Positions 36,681 to 48,700 of a DNA stretch of 64,000 nt are shown here, one piece after another. The position numbers were made by a program, and so were the translations under genes. Every line of letters begins with the position of its first letter. Position 1 is the stretch's first letter. This DNA comes from Pyrocephalus nanus (lineage: Eukaryota > Chordata > Aves > Passeriformes > Tyrannidae), in NCBI GenBank assembly GCA_038380795.1, contig CM076267.1, positions 13,809,501 through 13,873,500 on the forward strand, in the 5' to 3' direction. The notes under the pieces were generated by a model. The model did not search any database and was not told the DNA's origin. It saw nothing but the letters and a program-made list of their open reading frames with translations.

Positions 36681-39600
36681 TAAGGATTAAAAAATAAGTG
36701 TGTATTTAGAAGCATATATATCTGCAGTTCCAGCTATGTTGTTTTGGTAACTATGGAAAACTATCAGACTGTTGTCAGACCAAAGAAAAATCTTCACACG
36801 CAGTGGGATAAGTCTAAAACTAAGTGAATGAGAAGTGGGAATGAATAAGGAAAAACTTTAAACAAAAACAATAACAAGACTGATTTGTGTCTGTGGAGGT
36901 GTCTCTCTAGTTCCTGTGTTAAATGTTGACTGCAGTGGAGTGTAAGAACAGACTGGATAGATCAGTCACAGAGATCTCTATGGATAAATAGATGAAGGCT
37001 GTGAGGAGTTTTGGAAAGGTCACAAAATATTGTATGGCTCATAGGAAGAGGCAGGACTGATAAAACACACTGATGTCTTGCTTAACGGGTTTACAGTCTG
37101 CATGGGTTGACATACTGCTATTTTCCCTACTTGAAAGAGATTACATTAAAAGTTTAGTATATTTGTTTATGTATACTCATACCATACTAAGTAATTCAAA
37201 CTGCAGAACATCATTGGAGCCTCACATTTGTTATTATGTTAGAGTGGCAGAGATGGTGTTGTAGAACAACATTTTTTTGAGCATAACACTGTAATGATTG
37301 CACTGATTAGATACAACAGCCCACAAATTTGAAGTCTGAGAACATCAAATTACCCAGCTCTGCTTTCTTTAAAGCGGATCTGGACTAGAGTGACTCTGCT
37401 GTTAGACTTTAAAGGGTACCACATACTTGTAGAGCTTAGGTTCTTCTGAGACCTCTTGAAATTTACTCCAAATGTCAGATGTAAATCTGCTATACAATAA
37501 AGCCTTGAAGTTAGAAAGCTAAAAAAGTAAAAGGTTCAGAGAGACTATAAGGGCTTTTTTTTTTTTTTTTAATAGATCAATACTCTGAATTTAACCTCTT
37601 TTAGAGAGATATAAATGCAATGGATTACCTAAAGGTGTTTCTTCTTGACAGCTCTTCAATTTAAAAAGTCAGAAGGTTGAAAACACTTTCACTAATGGAA
37701 AATAAGATTTTGTTTTAAAATACCCAATTTATATGAATGATACTTTTTTTTTCTATACTTTAAGAAAGACTGGCATTTTCTTTGTAATCACATGATATTG
37801 TTTGATTGGGGATTAATTTTTCCTGAGTAAAAATATTTTAAACCACTTCTGTCAGTTCTTAGAAATATTTTTATCAAAAATATTTGAAAACACTGAAATC
37901 TAAATGTATTGGACAAACATGCTCCTTAAAAAGCTACTCTATCCACAGAGACATTTGGACAGAAAATGTTCATGATAAGTATGATCTGTATCTTTACTCT
38001 TTAGTATTTACCTCACCGACTCCTTTGTTTCTTTATCTGTTATTTCTGAAATAATCTGAGACTCATAGGATTAAAAGACTTTTAATGAAAACAACTCTGC
38101 TCATCTGCAAGTTGGATGCCTTGAAATAATGAGAATTCAACAAATTCAATTCCTCCTGGTTTATGAAAAGCCATGTTTCCCACCTCATGGACACCCTCCA
38201 AACACTCTGAGATGAGAAAATTTACAGCAAAAAGTAACAGCAACCTGGGAGGCAAATGGTATCGAAAATTCAGCTAATGTAGGACTATAGCCTCTTCCTC
38301 CTCTTTACTTTTCTGCTTCCAACACTTTTCTCCCTGAAGGTTCCCACTGTAGCATGAGTCCTCTAAACAGCATTGCAAGTGACAGAAAATTTTTATGAAC
38401 ATGGACTGGGAATGTCCAGCCAAGATCTATTAGATTTGTCAGAAGTTTAGAAGAGAATAACAAAAAGCTTGGCTAATTTCTGACCATTCATGCCTACGAT
38501 AGCTTTCTTCCCAGCACACGAACTTCATTGCCTCTCCAAATGATTCAAATGTTGGATCCAGCCAAGATTTTAGAGGCTGGGGAGGTCTAAGGGTGGAGAG
38601 GTCAAAAAAATATAATTGATATTCTGGTAGGGAGCAAGCTGGAAACAAATCTCTATTTTGCCTTTCAGAGTAGAATTTTTCTTGGGACACATCTATGCAA
38701 AATACCTATTTTAAAAATGTTACTTCAATTTCAGATTTTTTTCTCTGTTCTCACTGACAAAATATTCTAACATTTTTGATGCATTTTTATGTCTCAACTC
38801 TTCTGTAACTGTCTCTGTGGAAGTTAATTTGAACTTTGATCACATGAGAAGAACAGCTGTATAGTTACCACTCTGAATGTAACTGTATTTGGAAAATGTG
38901 TCAGAAATGTGGTACTTACAAGCATATTTGGGGACATATTTCCCAAACAAATAACAGTAGATGTATCAGGTATTATCCTCTTATATTGATTTTTTTTCTT
39001 ATCAGAATATTTATTTTGCTTAAAACAAATGCATGCAAACATATACCATTCCAGTCATAAAATTATCCCTGGTAACCCACCAGTACCATCTTGTTTACAC
39101 TCAGGGCACCTTGCAGCAGTTATACTGCTAACCAACATGGGGAATAGGGCAGAATTCAGCCTTTCCATAACAAATGAATCCCAAGAATGCAGCAGAACCA
39201 CTGTTGCCACATGGAAAACAGAAGAGCGGATCAAGCCTTAAAGCTGGTGGAAGCTATGGATTCTTTCAACATGTAAATCCCCCTTCTACTCAGAATGTTT
39301 TCAATGCCTCACCTTTTAAATGAGTTTCCAAATACCATTTGACTTCAGTATTATTTCAGTTTGTTCACACTTGTAATAATCTTAAGAAGCCTTTCATGGG
39401 ATTGATAAATAAAGTTTCCAGTTTAGAGCTGAAATTTCCATACATATTAAATGTTCTTTCCTGCCTTTTAGTAGCTAAATACAGAAGTCAAGATATGTGA
39501 CTTTTTATTACCATATTCAGCCTAAATTTTCTATGTTTATTTATATCCTGTAGTTCTGGAAAAGACAGATATAACAACCTGAACCTCACAAGCTCTTTCG

Positions 39601-40819
39601 ATCCAGTTGTATAAGCTATAAATCATAAAGCTTGTATTGAAGATTGACTGCTTGTCAAGGGCAGGGACTTAAAAAACAAAGACAAAAGCAAACCAACCCA
39701 AAATTAAATGTATAGAAAGAGTTTTGAATTCTAAAATTATGTGCCTTTTTGTTATACTGTTAAAAGAAAGGCAGAGATTGGTTCATCAGAACAAAAGAAG
39801 GCAGCTGCAACAAGGGTTTCTAGTAACTGAAATCAGAAGTCCTAGTACAAAAAAAGCATGTCTTTTTTGCCACAGCCTAATTGTTCCTGGTGCTTATATG
39901 TGGTTACTTGACAAAGCAAATAACTTTTAAGGTTCTTTCAAGTTAAACACAATCATTTAGTAAAAAGAATATATATATGAAAAAAATAATTGATATTCAT
40001 TATTTCTTTCCTGAATGATTGATACTTTTATTTAAATTGCCAATAATTTTTATTTTTTAAATAAACTGAACTATTTATCATTAAATGGGATTCCTTTTTT
40101 TTCCAAACAAAGAGAATATTATAGCATTTCTGGCTTTCATAACTCACACTTCAAAATATTTGATGCTTTAAGCCCAATAGCATTAAAGCAGTTAACACTA
40201 CAGCCTTTATTTTCCTTTTTCTTGTTTTTCCTTGCATTTTAACTGAGTTTCATACCTTGTGATTTTGGAGAAAAGACAGAAAATGGGACATAAGTGCAAA
40301 TTGAATACTTTGAACTGATAAAAAAAATCCATAAAAATCAAACTAGACTTTTATTGCTATTAAAAGAACCCTCACATTTCTCTGGCTTCTCATAATCTCT
40401 TGGGATCTGGAAACTTTTACAACATTTTGGGGTAGACACTACAACTGCTTCTTAAGCCAATTTTTATTTTAAGAAGCCTTGATATATGTAGTGGCACACA
40501 GCTGAAACCTAGTATCATAAGCTTGAATAATATTTAGTTTAACTGAGTTTTTACTCAGTAGAATAGCTGCAGTACCAGAGAACAGGAAAGATCTACCATT
40601 TCCATGTGAGTGCAGTAAATAAATCTCCCTGTTCACGCAGTAGGCAGTTTGAGAGCTTTCCGCCAGGGACAGGAGGTATTCAGGTTTCTGATATAAAACA
40701 GTGTGTTTGAATTTCCCACCAAGATCACCCTGGGGGGGCTGTGGGAAAGCTGCCACAGGGTACTTGGGAAGTATGTCTGTCCTGAAGACACTCAGCACAA
40801 ACCATACATCAAACGTACA
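36681..40819. other. Unique AT-rich noncoding sequence
   Basis: No gene or family repeat recognised. Contains a T run near 37557-37571 and an A/C-rich patch near 39670-39700. Frames of up to 109 codons on either strand (for example minus 40469-40798) lack any domain I know. Confidence 0.5.
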
Positions 40820-40850
40820 TCAAGAACACTTTTGCCACAAGTGTTCTTGA
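40820..40850. repeat. Perfect 12-bp hairpin, 7-nt loop
   Basis: TCAAGAACACTT (40820-40831) and AAGTGTTCTTGA (40839-40850) are exact reverse complements around the loop TTGCCAC. It is not followed by a T run, and there is no bacterial-type context. Function is unknown and chance cannot be excluded. Confidence 0.8.
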
Positions 40851-42736
40851 AGGGGTCTTGCCCACACTCTTCAAGGAAAGAAGCTGCAAGGTCTGGCCCT
40901 CCATCGGAGTTTTAGCACATGGTGGGAAAAGACCAATGTTCACTGCTAAGAAGAGCAAAAAAATCTCCTCTCTGAACCTCACAGTAAGGATTACTCCTGG
41001 CTTCAGAGGCCACACAAGTGTCATTAGCAACACTGAAAAACAGAGGGTTTTAGATTTAGATTTTTTTGTGTCCTCTTTCCACCTACCTGATAAGGAACAT
41101 GTTGGAATCTTGTTTTCTTTAGTTTTTTGACAGTGAATATTTTCATTCAGAAACTCCGTACTTAATCATAATCAATTTCTTTCTCTTTTTTTTTAATGTT
41201 TATTTTTTAAACTGCTGAATTTTTATACTTCTTAAATATTATTTACTACCATAGAGATTAAATGATTTAATGCATAAAATCCTACTGATTAATAGGACTC
41301 CAAAGCAGAATTAGGGTTCACTTGAGTGATAAACTTCTACACAGTTCTCTCTGATACCTGCCAGATATATAAAGATTACTGGGGATCTTTGCATCCACTC
41401 CCCTTAACAGGTCCTTAAGAACCTGGATTTATTGTGACATGCTTCTATCATCTTTTCTTCTTAATGTTCTGCAATACAAGTCTTCTAGTTCTTTAGTACA
41501 AAACCTTAAGGGTTTAGCCTCTGAAGTCACTGAGCTCATTGCATAGTGCCAAAGAAAGCTGAGATGGGAAGGATTTCAGCCTCATTATTATGTGAAATAC
41601 TGGATGGCAAAATATTCTTTTAAACCCATGCTTAATGTAATCACAAATTTACTCAGAATCACTTGAAACTAATTTGAGATGTCACAAGTTGAAATGTCAT
41701 TTGTCACAAGTTAATGCTGTGCTATTTCTGGAGAAAACAAATTTAGTAAATAGCCTGATTAAAAAGGATTTGTCAGAATGTAAATAAATGAAGTCAAAGA
41801 AATCAGTGATGTGTTTTATGTACAGGCAGTGAGATTTCTCTAGGGCAGTAAGAAAAATATCAGCCATGTGGAGAACAAACACAGAACAGAGATATCCTGT
41901 GATGCCCAGCCTTGTTTCCAAGCTGGCTACTAGGCCACGAGATTCCAGAGAATCATCCTAACAACCTCAAGACATGAATCATACCATATTTGGTGCAAGC
42001 TGACAGAAAACACCCATTATTTTCAGCCTTTTCAAAGGAAGTTTTCTTCAAGCGGAGAAAGAGTATGAGGTACACTGGAGCAGCCTAATTTATTCTCTAG
42101 ATCTGCTCTTTTCAGAGCAAATCTACACTTTAGATATCTGTAGAACTGGCTGGCAAGTCTCAGGGAAACCATATTAGTGACATCCCAAGTGGAAAGAGCC
42201 AGCAAGGGAGTTCCAGAGTCTACCTTACCTCACAGCCAAATAAAATTAAGTTTTCTCAGGGGGATGGACTACATCTGAGAATCAGGTTGTTTTAGGACAA
42301 TTAGTCTTTTAATATTTTTGCTTCTACAGAACCTTTGTTTTTAACAGAGAAACATGCTAGCACTGAACAATTTTTGTTTCCTAAGATTTCTGTGAAGAAA
42401 AAGGATGAAAAATAATCAGGGAAATGTCAACAAAAACCTAGTTCTCATTTTCCTCTGCTCCTCTCCAGGGGAAAAAAAAATCATCTAGTTTTAACTACAA
42501 GCTGTAATCCTTTTATTTCTGTTGTGAAGAACCCAAGTTGCTCATGGCTGTGGTAAAAATTCCAATCAAAGGGACCAATCAAGTGCTTGTAATAGCAAGC
42601 AGTCAAATTTCACAAACTCTAGCTGGCACAAAGTGGCAAAGTTCTTACAATAGAAATGGAATTGGAAAGTTTAAATTATTTCTATGAAAGTTGCTGTGTG
42701 GATCTGCAGGGGGAAGACATCTACCCACATCACAGA
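40851..42736. other. Unique AT-rich noncoding sequence
   Basis: No gene or family repeat recognised. Open frames on both strands at 40703-41130 overlap one another and have no known domains. Confidence 0.5.
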
Positions 42737-42763
42737 GAAATCTGTTCTCACAGAACAGATTTC
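42737..42763. repeat. Perfect 12-bp hairpin, 3-nt loop
   Basis: GAAATCTGTTCT (42737-42748) pairs exactly with AGAACAGATTTC (42752-42763) around CAC. The 27-base palindrome lies inside an unremarkable 109-codon open frame (42656-42985) that I do not consider a gene. The inner TGTTCT-CAC-AGAACA is the everted form of a steroid-receptor element, not the consensus arrangement. Confidence 0.85.
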
Positions 42764-43435
42764 AGTGGATTCACAATAATGAGTCTGATAAATTTCACCT
42801 TTGATTTTTGCTCATCTCTGGGGAGGATAGAGTTCCTCAAACATATCCATTATGCAGATTTCTACATTGATTTTTTTGCTTCAAATATTATGCTTATGGA
42901 TTATTATGAGCCATTTGAGCTATGCTATCACTTTGTTCCAAGGGTCAGTGGAATCACACAGTATTGTTTCCAGTCTCTTACCTGAGATTTCAGTTTAAAG
43001 TCCTGTTTCCAGCATCACATGTATGACTCTCAAATTCTCTTTTTGTGGTTGTTCATGCTAACAAAGCTCTTATGTGTGACATTACTAGAAAGTAAAGTTC
43101 CTGTTGATTGTAGCAGGCTGTTGCATCAGTGAATTCCTCAGGAATTTAAGGCATATTTTGTCTGCAGAAGAAAAGAAAAGATACATGGTCCCTTTCTTCA
43201 ATGCTTGAGAATCACAGGGCCATATTTTGTCATATGCTGAACTTATCTCTTAAAAAGGTATATACAGTCACATACATAACCATTAGTATAGAGATATTAA
43301 GATTTGACTCAAATAATGAATGTGTATAGATTATTTTTCAGCCAGCTTTGTTCTAGCAGTGACAATCAGTAAGTTCCCAAGTATCTAGTCACCATAAGAT
43401 AAAACTCTCAGACCAAACCAATGGTGCTGTTTTTA
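42764..43435. other. Unique AT-rich noncoding sequence
   Basis: Nothing recognised up to the CR1 3' terminus. Confidence 0.5.
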
Positions 43436-44040
43436 ATCATAGAATCAGATGGGTTGGAAAGGACCTCTGAGATCATCAAGTACAACCCTTGATCCACTAC
43501 CACCACAGTTAGTAGATTGTGGCCCTAAGTGCCACAGCCAGTCTCTTCTTAAATACCTCCAGGAATGGAGAATCCACCTCTTCCCTGGGAAGCCCATTCC
43601 AATGCCTGATTACCCTCTCTGTAAAGAATTTCTTCCTAACATCCAACCTAAACCTCCCCTGGCAGAGCTTGAGACCATGCCCTCCTGTCTTACTGATAGG
43701 TATCTGGGAAAAGAGGCCAACCCCCATCTGGCTACAATCTCCTTTCACGGAGTTGTAGAGAGTGATGAAGTCTCCCCTGAATCTTCTCTTCTTCAGGCTA
43801 AACAACCCCAGCTCCCTCAGCCTCTCCTCACAGGACTTGTGCTTCAGTTCCTTTACCATCCTCATTGCTCTTCTCTGGACCTGCTCCAGCCCCTCAATAT
43901 CCTCCTGAACTGAGAGGCCCAGAACTGGCCACAGCCTCCAGGTGTGGCCTCACCAATGCTGAGTACAGGGGAAGAACCACTTTCATTTGGCTGGCATGCA
44001 GCTCCATTTTGGAGCAGAAGGAGATGCTGTAACCCCCCTT
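43436..44040 (-). mobile_element. CR1 LINE, 5'-truncated copy (about 605 bp)
   Basis: The plus strand begins AATCATAGAATCAG, the reverse complement of the CR1 3' terminal repeats, followed by GGTTGGAAAGGACCTCTGAG and then the antisense of the ORF2 C-terminus. Homology extends to about 44040, where the antisense of the '[13 protein letters not shown]' region ends. Beyond that the sequence is not recognisable, so the element is 5'-truncated as usual for CR1. It is the youngest-looking CR1 in the window because a long piece of reading frame survives. The large plus-strand frame at 43449-43913 is merely its antisense. Confidence 0.95.
43509..44000 (-). pseudogene. CR1 ORF2 (reverse transcriptase polyprotein) C-terminal remnant
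   Basis: Translated on the minus strand, 43865-43509 gives about 118 open codons plus a stop. They include [35 protein letters not shown] and [20 protein letters not shown], then [20 protein letters not shown] near the end. These are the hallmark C-terminal motifs of avian CR1 ORF2 downstream of the reverse-transcriptase palm. A second piece, [15 protein letters not shown] (about 44000-43945), lies upstream in another frame. The two are separated by a frameshift near 43915-43935, so the coding region is broken. The endonuclease and RT catalytic domains are absent through 5' truncation. It is a dead retrotransposon fragment, not a host gene. Confidence 0.93.
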
Positions 44041-44226
44041 AACCTGCTCTTGGGTGAACTCTGGTTTTGTTGCTACTTCTATTGTAGAAGGATGGAAGAA
44101 AGCCAGAGAATTATTAGGGAGTTGATGGCTGGCTTCCTTCACTGAAAAGGGACTGAGGGCTGTTACATTAAGTGAATATTGTCTATATCATTGATCTTCA
44201 GGGCAGGCAAAAGCTATGCTGTTATG

Positions 44227-44248
44227 TATAAATAAATAAATAAATAAA
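44227..44248. repeat. (AAAT)n microsatellite
   Basis: Five and a half AAAT/ATAA units lie in GTATAAATAAATAAATAAATAAACC. A second short cluster (AAATAAATAAAATAAA) occurs near 44323-44339. Confidence 0.85.
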
Positions 44249-44499
44249 CCCACTACATTATAAAAACCAACAAAAATTGCTGCCACAGAAGCTGAAGGCA
44301 GAAATCCACACCAACATCTTCAAAATAAATAAAATAAATCATGGCCAAGTCCCTGCAGACCCTGATGGGGATAGGCAAGGATGTGCTGTCTCACACTGCT
44401 AATCCAGTGACTGCAGAAGCAGAGAAGCATGAGGAGAACCACTCATAGACAGACAGCCCAGACTCACACAGTCACCCTGACCCCTTTGGTGGCAGTTCC

Positions 44500-44820
44500 A
44501 CGCAGGACAGAACCTTGGTCCGACTCAGCAGACCACTTCTAATGCTATTACAGGGCCCGGGACCTTTCCTAATTCCTCAGCAAAATACCGATCCTTCTAC
44601 TGAGAAGTTTCCCATCCTGAAACAAGCTCGTTCAGGTGGACATAAAGATTTACTCACACATCCTGCCGGCTGTGTGTACCCGAGGCAAGCCTGGGCGGGG
44701 ATGTGTCTCACATTAGCTGGCCGTGAGCACGCAAAGAGAAACACAATGAGCTGCTCTGCATTTACTGCCGGGAACACCGAGCACTCAGGCAACGACCGCA
44801 GGATTACTTGCTCTACGTTC
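44500..44820. promoter_or_regulatory. Small CpG-rich block, possible CpG-island-like element
   Basis: By hand count, 44500-44820 holds 15 CpG dinucleotides, and G+C is about 52% over 44521-44820 (156 of 300). With C and G near a quarter each, the observed/expected CpG ratio is roughly 0.7. Neighbouring sequence has very few CpGs. This barely meets classic CpG-island thresholds and could be an unannotated promoter or enhancer, a first exon, or a younger transposon not yet depleted of CpG. A 109-codon plus-strand frame (44515-44844) is open but has no recognisable domain. Confidence 0.35.
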
Positions 44821-45572
44821 ACACCCCTGTTTACCTCAGATTAATCAGTTCCTGCAGCTGATATCCAAGGGCTGCTGCAGTGAATAAGGAAAGCTATTTG
44901 TTTTTTCTATTTCCTTGCAAAAACCTACATCAATGTGCTCTTGCCTACGGTGCCTACCTTTAACATAGCTGATTCCTACCTGCCTTGTGAATTGCCCATG
45001 TATGTTTATGCCACTAGCAAGTTTTAGAAATTATGTATACCATGTTGATGTTCTTCCCCTTGGACAGAGTTTGAGTGAGATTTCACAGCTCCTGCCCTCC
45101 TGGTGGAGGAAGGGAAATGACATGATTTCTTTCCCCCTGAAAAGGTGTGCCCCAGGGGACAGGTGGAGTGTATTTCTAAATGCAACAGCATATCATGGGA
45201 TACATAAGGTGTCCTGGTGGGACACAAGGAAATCTGAGCTTCAGGCAAATCAAAGTCACATAATCTAACCCATCACATGAGTCTGACCACTGTGAATTTA
45301 ATGCAATATGCTCTGATCTTGGCAACCAAAGGGACACTGGTTTGAGACATTTTTTGTCACTGACACATTGCTCCCAGCCCTGCAGACAGCTGCCTGCACT
45401 TCCCACTCTTATGCAAAAAGGACCTGGAAATGTTAGTGAAACAAGGCTGGTGACCACAGCACTCAAGCTCGATATAACAGGATTTATACTCCAGGTGGCT
45501 CTGCCAACTGAACACCTCAAAATATAGGAAACAAAATTTCTAGTGTGAGGGTAAACAAAGACTGGTAGGTTG
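44821..45572. other. Unique noncoding sequence
   Basis: Moderate base composition and no recognised element. Frames on both strands (up to 147 codons on the minus strand at 45176-45619, which runs into the CR1 tail) show no known domain. Confidence 0.45.
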
Positions 45573-45731
45573 CAAAGAGAGGTTATAAAGTCTCCCTCCC
45601 TGGAAATGATTAAAAACAACTGGGCATGGCTGTGGACAGTCTGCCTTAGTTGTCCCTACTCTGATCGTGGGTTTTGAACTAGGCAGTCTTCAGAGGTGCC
45701 TTCTGACCTCAGAAATGCTGTGATTCTATAA
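45573..45731 (+). mobile_element. CR1 LINE 3' fragment
   Basis: The order AGAGAGGTTATAAAGTCTCC, CTCCCTGGAAATGATTAAAA, AACTAGGCAGTCTTCAGAGG and TGACCTCAGAAATGCTGTGATTCTATA follows the avian CR1 3' end. That end reads 'GAGGTTGTGGAGTCTCC..CTGGAGATATTCAAAA...ACTAGATGATCTCCAGAGGT...CAACCTCAG..ATTCTGTGATTCT'. It comprises the final codons and 3' UTR, about 160 bp, moderately diverged, opposite in strand to the CR1 at 43436. Confidence 0.9.
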
Positions 45732-48700
45732 AAATAAGTTTAAGGTGATTCCAGAGATGAAGGAATCCACATGTGACATCCAGCTGTTCCTTTAAAGGGA
45801 TTCTGGTACCCTGCAGGTCCTGTTTCCCCTTGGCTCACTGCACACAGGTTCCCCGCTATCCTAAAGCAGCCCAAATGGCAGTGCACCCCTACATGATGAG
45901 GGTTCAGCTGTACACTCTGCCCAGCCTCTCCAGTTAGTTTTGAATGCAGATTTCTAAAGAATCCTGTAGCAACATCCTGGAGCTCTGGGTGTAAGACCTC
46001 ACTTGGGAAAGGATATGAGGGCTATGGAGGAAGCAGAGACTGCCTCTCTCAGCTCCATGGCTCACCAAACATATCTGGCAAATCTAATTACTGATACTAC
46101 TAACAGCAGAATGACTCCTGATAGTTCTTGGATTTGTTTTCTCAGCAAATGAAAATTGCAGAAACATTTATTTAATGGACAAACTGGGGATTAGACTCAA
46201 AAAAAAATCTGTATATTTTTCAGAAACAATTTAAATAAGTTTCTTAAGATACATTCATAAATCTTTTAAGTCACATCACCCAATTCTCATATATTCATGT
46301 ATTAAACTTTTACTCAAAATGCAACTGTAAGCGAATATTTCGGATTTAATGTAGAGAGCAATTATTTTTGAAAAGAAACTCTATTATGCTGATTCCTGAT
46401 TCCTTACCATTCTAACGGGAGAAACAAAGCCTTGAAGTTAGACAATCCAGTGCAAAGAGCTTGGATGTTGAATCTTGGTGCTCAGTAAGTATGTAAACCC
46501 TAAAGAAGTGATATACAGCCAATAAAGCATCCTTCCTTTTCCATTTCCCCCTCAAATTTTATGCTTCTATGTCCCTAATTATTTTCATTCTGAATAACTT
46601 TGAGAAAACATCAATCTCGTCAACAGCAGTCCAAAAATAGAAGGGAAAATAAAGTCTCATTTTCAAAAAAAAAGTGGTATACATTGTGCTCAGCTCTGCA
46701 AGATAGCTAATACCAAATGCAGCAGAGAGAATTCAAGCTTCTGTGGAACAATAGGGAGACAGGGGGAAAGCTATATTTAACTGTATTTATATTCACAGCC
46801 TCCTACAACGTGGGAGAAATGATCACTTAAGATCAGAAGAGTAGGCACAGATATCATAGCCTCTTGTTATCTTGCTCCAGGTAGGATAAATAGTAGGTAC
46901 TGAATGCAGCTTGGGTAGGCATAATTTGAGTGCTGCAGACAATGAACTATAACCTAATCTTAGATACACTTCTGCAAAGCCTGGCCCCACTGCTGGGCTT
47001 GGGAGCAGGTGCCCAATGTATATGCAGCAGCCTTCTGTTGGGAAAAGCTCCATACACTTCAAAAACACTTCCCACTCTTCTCCATTAGCCCACAATTAAG
47101 TGTAAATGCCTATAAGTGCCCCATAAATTTACCACACCTCAGATTTTTTAAACTCTGCTTTTAGGCATGTGTGGGATTATATTAATATTTTAAATTACAC
47201 AGGAAAGAGTAAAGCAGATTTATACACATCCCCTTTAAAAGAGAGGACTTCTAGGATAAAAGAATCATTCTTGCTAGGTGCAGCAGTGTCTACGTGACTG
47301 ATTTTTCAGTATACAGCTGTTCTTGTATGAAAGGATGTTGAAGCTTAAAAATAGCAAGATATTTCCCATTATGTTTCCCTTTCTTTTTGGCCAGCAGCTG
47401 TTTGATGAAAAACATGACCAGTACACAAAAAAACAAGGATAGTGTTTAATAGTTCAGACCAAAGCCTAGTAGCCAGTCTCTGGTGATGACCAAAAGGACA
47501 TACCTACTGAAGAATTTAAAACTAAACCAAGCACATTCCTTAGCCTCCAGCCATTTCAGTTCAGGGATTTTCTGGAGAAAATTTGTTTTGAACTTGATGA
47601 AAGAAAACCTTTCTAACTCTAGATACCAATAGAAAATCCACTGGAACCCAAAGGAAAATGCTAGAATGCAACAGCTCTAAAGAAATAATAAAAAAAAAAA
47701 AGCCAAACAAACCCTAATATACGAGTTCAAATGGATCAACATAAATATCCGTAAAGTTGTTCTTTCCCTAGTGGAGCTGTTTCCATGCATCAGAGGGCAG
47801 CCAAGAAACTTGCTCCTTCTCCTCTGAATATTCATCCATAAAATAGATGCCTTTGCTACCTGGAAGAAGACCTCTGTCCCTATTCTTTTGCAGGATTTGT
47901 AAGAAAAATAATTTTGTTTAATTTCTGCAGCTGCTGTTCTGTCTTGGGGAAGGGGGTTCTGCTTGCTGTCGAGGCTGCAGTGAGAAAGTCTTTATCTCAA
48001 AGAGATACTTTTATTATTTTTATTTTTATTTTTTCTTTAAATGCCAGCACACTTGCCAAAAGGCATTACTATTGCAGAAAAACTCATCTCTAATATCTGC
48101 ATCTTATTTCTAAAACAGTTTAGCTTTTTATTGCTACTGTTTATAGAAAGACTACAGTAATATAAATGGCATTCATAAAAGTTGCCAGGTTTTAAGCAGC
48201 ATGCTGTGCCTTCACAGCAGTTACAACAATTCTGCTGCCACAAAATAGTATCCAATTGCAGTATCTACTGGCAGAAGCACAAATTGTTCTCTTAGGCTGG
48301 ACATTGCTGGAATAAGATCACATTTCCTAACACCTTTTTTGTTGTTGTTGTTTTCTGTTCTTTGGCAGGATGGAATGTTTCTTTTTCTTTTGCCACGTAA
48401 GAAGAAAAGATTAGGGAGCTGTTTGGGTTTGTGCCCTGTTAAAAGAATTATTTTTTTCTTCTTATGATATGAGGCTTAATTATACGTCCCTGCTTGATGC
48501 TTGTATCAGAAATTCAGCTTCCTACAGCTCTATTTCTCCATGGAAGGCGTATAGTGTGTCTAGAGATATCTGAACTTCTCTCCTTACATGATGCCAAGAC
48601 TTTGGACAAAACCACTTGCTCTCAAGCACTCTAAGGAGCTACCCCTAAATCAGGATTAAGCCATTTTCTCTGTAAGCCAAACCCTATCCGAAGCAGCTGC

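Noticed and set aside
42743..42757. Possible glucocorticoid/androgen response element (TGTTCT-CAC-AGAACA)
   Set aside because: The half-sites are everted relative to the consensus AGAACA-N3-TGTTCT, so it is not a standard receptor site.
42656..42985. 109-codon plus-strand open frame containing a perfect hairpin
   Set aside because: AT-rich, rich in F/Y/I as expected from composition, no domain, and no splice or promoter context.
43449..43913. 154-codon plus-strand open frame
   Set aside because: It is the exact antisense of the CR1 ORF2 C-terminus, which fully explains why it is open.
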